A DNA stretch of 6,655 bases from an uncultured Collinsella sp. (GTDB lineage Bacteria; Actinomycetota; Coriobacteriia; Coriobacteriales; Coriobacteriaceae). The notes beneath the pieces were generated by a model. That model ran no database searches. It was not told where the DNA came from and saw only the letters and a program-made list of their open reading frames with translations. A program made the position numbers and the translations under genes. The stretch is from assembly GCA_902491915.1 (NCBI GenBank), contig CABUJL010000097.1, positions 1-6,655 of the forward strand, in the 5' to 3' direction. This document shows, piece after piece, positions 4,824-6,655 of this stretch (its first letter is position 1; each line of letters opens with the position of its first letter).

Positions 4824-5600
4824 TCACGCTGCCTCGTTCCACCCTGTGGTGGCCTTGGTCACGCTTGTAGCGCCGATACCGGTGATACGGGCAATTTGCT
4901 TGACCGTAAGATGCGCCCGCCTAAGCCTCAGCAGATAGGCATCGCGCTCCGGGCGCGGCAGGGCCTTGAGCAGCGCAGGATCTATGCTCGGCAGCGCTTC
5001 GCGCGCGACGGCTAGGGCATCCTCATCGGGGATCCGCCGGCGCGGAAGAATCTCCACTGACCAGATGTGCCCGGCAACTTCCTCGAGATGCTCGCAATAG
5101 CAACGGGAGCCTCCGACAATATCGAGCATAGGGGCCGTATCACAAATGTCAAAGGGATCGTAGCCCAGCTGATATGCCTTGAAGCTTGACCAGCGGTACG
5201 CCTCGAGCGAGTCGAGCGCACCTTTCACGGGATTGAGATGAATATAGTCGAGCAGTTGCACCGCCTGCGTGTCCGACTCAACCGCGACCCGCGAATAGCG
5301 ATTGTCAAACAGATGCCCCGTTCTTCCCGTTTTACCATTGAAATACTTAGCATATGCCGTCAGCGCACACTGCATTGCCTTTGAAAGATTGTCAAGTGGA
5401 TCATCAACCATCAAATGGAAGTGATTGTCCATAAGGCACCAAGCCAATACCACCACTTCATGGCTCGCAAACCTGTCCGAGATATCCGATAAGAAACGAT
5501 AGCGGTCGGAGTCATCTTCAAAAATAATCTGTTTGGAATTGCCGCGGTCATAGACGTGGTAATAGCCGGTGAGCGAAACGGCGCGGGCGCATCGGGGCAT
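4824..5600 (-). CDS. REP-associated tyrosine transposase (RAYT, Y1/HUH family)
   Basis: This is a single-strand DNA transposase of the IS200-like Y1 superfamily, RAYT group; these enzymes cut and join REP hairpins with a tyrosine nucleophile. The 258-residue protein starts with the family signature YYHVYDRGNSKQIIFEDDSD (13-32). It carries the HUH motif as His60-Phe-His62 in MDNHFHLMV, then GHLFDNRY (95-102) and YIHLNPVKG (119-127), where Tyr119 is the probable nucleophile by position relative to E. coli RAYT. RWSSF (136-140) follows. The C-terminal region (about 224-252, LTVKQIARITGIGATSVTKA) looks like a helix-turn-helix, so the protein is longer than the roughly 165-residue E. coli form. 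The ATG at 5600 follows AGGAG; the TTG at 5615 overlaps the ribosome-binding site. It is intact, convergent with rpmB and divergent from adhE. Inverted REP arrays on both sides support the call. Confidence 0.93.
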   Translation of the reverse strand: MPRCARAVSLTGYYHVYDRGNSKQIIFEDDSDRYRFLSDISDRFASHEVVVLAWCLMDNHFHLMVDDPLDNLSKAMQCALTAYAKYFNGKTGRTGHLFDNRYSRVAVESDTQAVQLLDYIHLNPVKGALDSLEAYRWSSFKAYQLGYDPFDICDTAPMLDIVGGSRCYCEHLEEVAGHIWSVEILPRRRIPDEDALAVAREALPSIDPALLKALPRPERDAYLLRLRRAHLTVKQIARITGIGATSVTKATTGWNEAA

Positions 5601-5602
5601 AA

Positions 5603-5670
5603 TCTCTCCTTTCAAAGCTGTACAGGCAACACCTAAAAGGAGAGAAGCAACGCGAAATGCTGAGCCTGTA
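5603..5670 (-). promoter_or_regulatory. Transposase leader with sequestered Shine-Dalgarno and interleaved stems
   Basis: On the minus strand the Shine-Dalgarno region AAAGGAGAGA (5612-5603) is perfectly complementary to TCTCTCCTTT (5645-5636), a 10-bp stem with a 23-base loop. A second perfect pairing, TACAGGC (5670-5664) with GCCTGTA (5627-5621), is interleaved with it, in the order A-B-A'-B'. The two can form a pseudoknot or two exclusive states. An AT-rich TATAAA (5681-5676) could be a -10 placing the start at the very beginning of the first arm, but no good -35 was found. IS200 is known to hide its tnpA ribosome-binding site in a hairpin, so low translation is expected. Confidence 0.6.
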
Positions 5671-5729
5671 ACCTATTTATATACAAATAAGCGGCAAGAA
5701 CGGGCCCAGAACGGCAAAATGGCAAATCG

Positions 5730-5780
5730 ATGTCTGTCCCAAATGAGTGAAAGCACTCATGCAAGTCTGTCCCCAATGAG
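5730..5780 (-). repeat. Right REP-like array, inverted relative to the left one
   Basis: Read on the minus strand, 5780-5746 matches the left full unit and 5745-5730 (CATTTGGGACAGACAT) matches the left inner unit at 15 of 16 bases. ATGAGTG (5743-5749) and CACTCAT (5754-5760) form a perfect 7-bp hairpin with a four-base loop; the left copies have one mismatch in this stem. Only one full unit is present here, against two on the left. Confidence 0.82.
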
Positions 5781-5795
5781 CGGGGCGATGCAGCA

Positions 5796-5831
5796 TTAGT
5801 TGAATCGTTTCATTTAGTTGAAGCGTTTTAG
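5796..5831 (+). promoter_or_regulatory. Two tandem 18-bp operator-like repeats upstream of adhE
   Basis: TTAGTTGAATCGTTTCAT (5796-5813) is followed directly by TTAGTTGAAGCGTTTTAG (5814-5831), 15 of 18 identical. The first contains TGAA-TCGT-TTCA, a near palindrome with a central CG. The second is the same with one change in the right half. The TGAA-N4-TTCA core resembles the centre of actinobacterial Rex operators, and adhE is a common Rex target; a LacI-family operator with central CG is equally possible. The regulator is not identified. Confidence 0.45.
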
Positions 5832-5873
5832 TGTGCCTTTTACGGGAATCTTACCGTTCGCCGAATAATTTCT

Positions 5874-5882
5874 TGCTATCAT
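5874..5882 (+). promoter_or_regulatory. Extended -10 promoter of adhE
   Basis: TGC followed by TATCAT (5877-5882) is an extended -10 element. No well-spaced -35 is present (TTACCG is 20 bases upstream). The start would be near 5889, giving a leader of about 34 nt with AAGGAG at 5911-5916. The tandem repeats lie about 46 bp upstream of the -10. Confidence 0.5.
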
Positions 5883-5922
5883 GCAAGGCGTAGGGTAAAT
5901 CTCCGATCGCAAGGAGACACAA

Positions 5923-6655
5923 ATGGTGAAAAAGTCACCGGAAAACACTACTCCCGCCATCGTGGACAACGTGGAGGCGCTTGAGGCCAAACTCAAATCT
6001 ATGCGTGAGGCCCAGGCTAAATTCGCTGAGTACACTCAGGAGCAGGTAGACAAGATCTTCTACGAGGCTGCTATGGCCGCCAACAAGGCTCGTATTCCTT
6101 TGGCCAAGCTCGCCATCGAGGAGACAGGCCGTGGCGTTCTCGAGGACAAGGTCATCAAGAACCACTACGCCGCTGAGTACATCTACAACGCTTACAAGAA
6201 CACCAAGACCTGCGGTGTCATCGAGCGCGACGACGCTTACGGCATCACCAAGGTCGCCGAGCCGATCGGTATCGTTGGCGCTGTCATCCCGACCACCAAC
6301 CCGACCTCCACGGCCATCTTCAAGACGCTCATCTGCCTGAAGACCCGTAACGCCATCATCATCTCCCCGCACCCGGCAGCCGCCAAGTGCACCATCGCCG
6401 CCGCCAAGCTCGTTCTCGACGCAGCTGTCAAGGCCGGTGCTCCTGAGGGCATCATCGGCTGGGTCGACAAGCCGTCCATCGAGCTGACCAACATGGTCAT
6501 GCGCGACGTCGACATCATTCTCGCAACCGGTGGCCCGGGCATGGTCAAGGCTGCTTACTCCTCCGGTAAGCCCGCACTCGGCGTCGGCGCCGGCAACACC
6601 CCGGTCATCATAGACGATACCGCGGACATCAAGCTCGCCGTCAACTCCATCATCC
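5923..6655 (+). CDS. adhE: Bifunctional acetaldehyde-CoA / alcohol dehydrogenase (partial, N-terminal 244 codons)
   Basis: AdhE reduces acetyl-CoA to acetaldehyde and then ethanol, reoxidising two NADH; in known cases it forms cytosolic filaments called spirosomes. The visible part is the N-terminal aldehyde dehydrogenase domain. It shows FAEYTQEQVDKIF (34-46), EDKVIKNHYAAEYIYNAYKN (74-93), PIGIVGAVIPTTNPTSTAIF (114-133), ISPHP (147-151), and ATGGPGMVKAAYSSGKPALG (201-220) leading to GVGAGNTP. It matches the E. coli AdhE pattern very closely. The catalytic cysteine, expected just after the last visible residue, and the iron alcohol dehydrogenase half lie beyond the edge. A monofunctional acetaldehyde dehydrogenase cannot be strictly excluded. 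The ATG at 5923 follows AAGGAG at six bases. The first 14 or so residues (MVKKSPENTTPAIV) are an extra stretch ahead of the family start. High use of C-ending codons fits a highly expressed gene. Confidence 0.93.
   Translation, partial: MVKKSPENTTPAIVDNVEALEAKLKSMREAQAKFAEYTQEQVDKIFYEAAMAANKARIPLAKLAIEETGRGVLEDKVIKNHYAAEYIYNAYKNTKTCGVIERDDAYGITKVAEPIGIVGAVIPTTNPTSTAIFKTLICLKTRNAIIISPHPAAAKCTIAAAKLVLDAAVKAGAPEGIIGWVDKPSIELTNMVMRDVDIILATGGPGMVKAAYSSGKPALGVGAGNTPVIIDDTADIKLAVNSII

Larger units (their letters stand above)
4709..5780. mobile_element. RAYT transposase unit bounded by inverted REP-like arrays (1,072 bp)
   Basis: The left 50 bases (from CTCATTGGGG at 4709) and the reverse complement of the right 50 bases (ending at 5780) agree at about 46 of 50 positions, and similarity stops sharply outside them. 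Between them lies a single transposase gene. No flanking direct duplication is seen, as expected for HUH transposases. The unit sits between the rpmB terminator and the adhE control region. Whether it moves as a whole, or is a fixed RAYT with its REPs, cannot be told from one copy. Confidence 0.7.

Noticed and set aside
5796..5812. Catabolite response element (cre) at the adhE repeats
   Set aside because: The near-palindrome is 12 bp with TGAA-N4-TTCA spacing, not the 14-bp TGNAANCGNNNNCA form of cre sites.
5851..5882. TTACCG as a normal -35 for the adhE promoter
   Set aside because: The spacer to TATCAT is 20 bp, too long for a standard sigma-70-type promoter; the extended -10 explains the site better.
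5935..6372. A 145-codon open frame on the minus strand opposite adhE
   Set aside because: Antisense to the strongly conserved AdhE N-terminus; composition is that of a shadow frame.

Overview
The window looks like chromosomal DNA from a Gram-positive, anaerobic, high-GC bacterium. The best guess is the Coriobacteriia (Actinobacteria), probably Collinsella or a close relative. This rests on four things: moderately high GC, a Firmicute-style pyrR-pyrB-pyrC-pyrK-pyrD operon, a zinc-ribbon (C+) ribosomal protein L28, and an AdhE-type fermentative dehydrogenase. The taxonomic call is inference; no sequence search was possible.

Region 1 (1-4130, minus strand) is a pyrimidine biosynthesis operon read right to left. 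It holds pyrR (regulator), pyrB (aspartate carbamoyltransferase), pyrC (class I dihydroorotase), pyrK (electron-transfer subunit) and the start of pyrD (type 1B dihydroorotate dehydrogenase), cut by the window edge. Genes overlap or nearly touch, except for a 92-bp pyrC-pyrK gap holding two hairpins. The leader ahead of pyrR (about 3991-4098) folds on paper as a complete PyrR-type attenuator. It has a PyrR-binding-like anti-antiterminator with an NGNGA loop, a long antiterminator and a terminator with eight Us, each excluding the next. PyrR bound to UMP would be expected to stop transcription of its own operon there.

Region 2 (about 4131-4404) is a divergent control region. A good sigma-70-type promoter (TTGAAA-17-CATAAT) and a second extended -10 promoter point toward rpmB, with interleaved inverted repeats between them. 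rpmB (4405-4593) is complete and ends at a strong intrinsic terminator (4662-4694).

Region 3 (4709-5780) is a 1,072-bp mobile-element-like unit: a REP-associated tyrosine transposase (RAYT, minus strand) between inverted arrays of a GGGGACAGACTT-plus-hairpin repeat. The left array carries one extra 33-bp unit. In the transposase leader a 10-nt sequence is perfectly complementary to the Shine-Dalgarno region. It is interleaved with a second 7-bp pairing, so the leader could form a pseudoknot or a two-state switch limiting translation.

Region 4 (5781-6655) is the control region and N-terminal 244 codons of adhE (bifunctional acetaldehyde/alcohol dehydrogenase), running off the right edge before the catalytic cysteine. 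Two tandem 18-bp operator-like repeats lie upstream of its extended -10 promoter, 15 bp from the transposon-like end.

No wholly new protein system is visible. The most interesting content is RNA and DNA structure: the pyr attenuator, the interleaved RAYT leader, the REP array and the two sets of operator-like repeats.
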